Assembly (NCBI GenBank): GCA_007132315.1
Contig: SLOW01000014.1
Location: 1-5,591 of the forward strand
Source: Opitutales bacterium
GTDB lineage: Bacteria; Verrucomicrobiota; Verrucomicrobiia; Opitutales; T3Sed10-336
Length of the DNA: 5,591 bases
Direction: 5' to 3'
Shown: positions 5,572-5,591 of the stretch, piece by piece
How positions within the stretch are numbered: the stretch's first letter is position 1
Layout: every line of letters begins with the position of its first letter
The notes under the pieces: generated by a model
The model's input: only the letters and a program-made list of their open reading frames with translations
The model's database searches: none
Told to the model about the DNA's origin: nothing
Program-made: the position numbers and the translations under genes

Positions 5572-5591
5572 AGATGATCGACAGGCATGCC

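Noticed and set aside
5574..5591. ATG at 5574 as the start of a downstream gene
   Set aside because: Only six codons are visible before the window ends, there is no Shine-Dalgarno sequence, and it overlaps the edge of the hairpin region.
5517..5591. Short - strand frame at the right edge (about 22 codons from CAT at 5586-5588 to a stop near 5520)
   Set aside because: It is very short, overlaps the hairpin and palindrome, and has no recognisable motif or ribosome-binding site within the window.

Overview
The window holds one giant protein-coding gene on the + strand, filling about 96% of it (ATG at 89, stop ending at 5470; 1,793 residues, roughly 190 kDa by length). Only 88 bases lie upstream and 121 downstream. 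I see no second gene, RNA gene, CRISPR array or recognisable transposase. The base composition is GC-rich with many C-ending codons. The protein ends in a module (a GDGxxNLLKYALG-like motif, then a VEASSDLxxW-like motif) that I associate with large secreted proteins of Verrucomicrobiota, especially Opitutae/Puniceicoccales-type bacteria. That phylum is my best guess, from family knowledge rather than a database search.

Layout of the product, numbered from the ATG: signal peptide (to about residue 53); a divergent subtilisin-like (S8) domain (about 76-330) with recognisable His117 and Ser256 but no standard DTG aspartate motif; a beta-sandwich typical of the segment after a secreted peptidase (about 345-488); a very acidic linker (496-522); a first discoidin (F5/8 type C)-like domain (530-681); five tandem Ig-like repeats (695-1154); a Glu/Lys/Gln-rich linker (1155-1182); a second discoidin-like domain (1183-1332); a DUF1349/concanavalin-A-like domain (about 1348-1522); a weak Calx-beta-like domain (about 1552-1662); and the verrucomicrobial-type C-terminal module (1663-1793).

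The whole reads as a secreted or surface-exposed multidomain protein: an N-terminal protease or protease-like head, then a long stalk carrying several likely carbohydrate- or surface-binding domains. This fits a bacterium that attacks or adheres to glycan- or protein-rich particles, but substrate and activity are inference. The gene also records two ages of internal duplication. The discoidin pair is old: about 57% protein identity by hand, with many synonymous DNA changes. Ig repeats 2-4 have a strict 279-bp period with long stretches of almost identical DNA, pointing to recent expansion or gene conversion.

The flanks hold a weak hairpin upstream, and a purine-rich tract with short direct repeats plus a nested GC-rich hairpin downstream. 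I found no convincing new biological system. The points most worth a second look are the unusual protease active site, the mosaic homogenisation of the Ig repeats, and the discoidin-Ig-discoidin arrangement.
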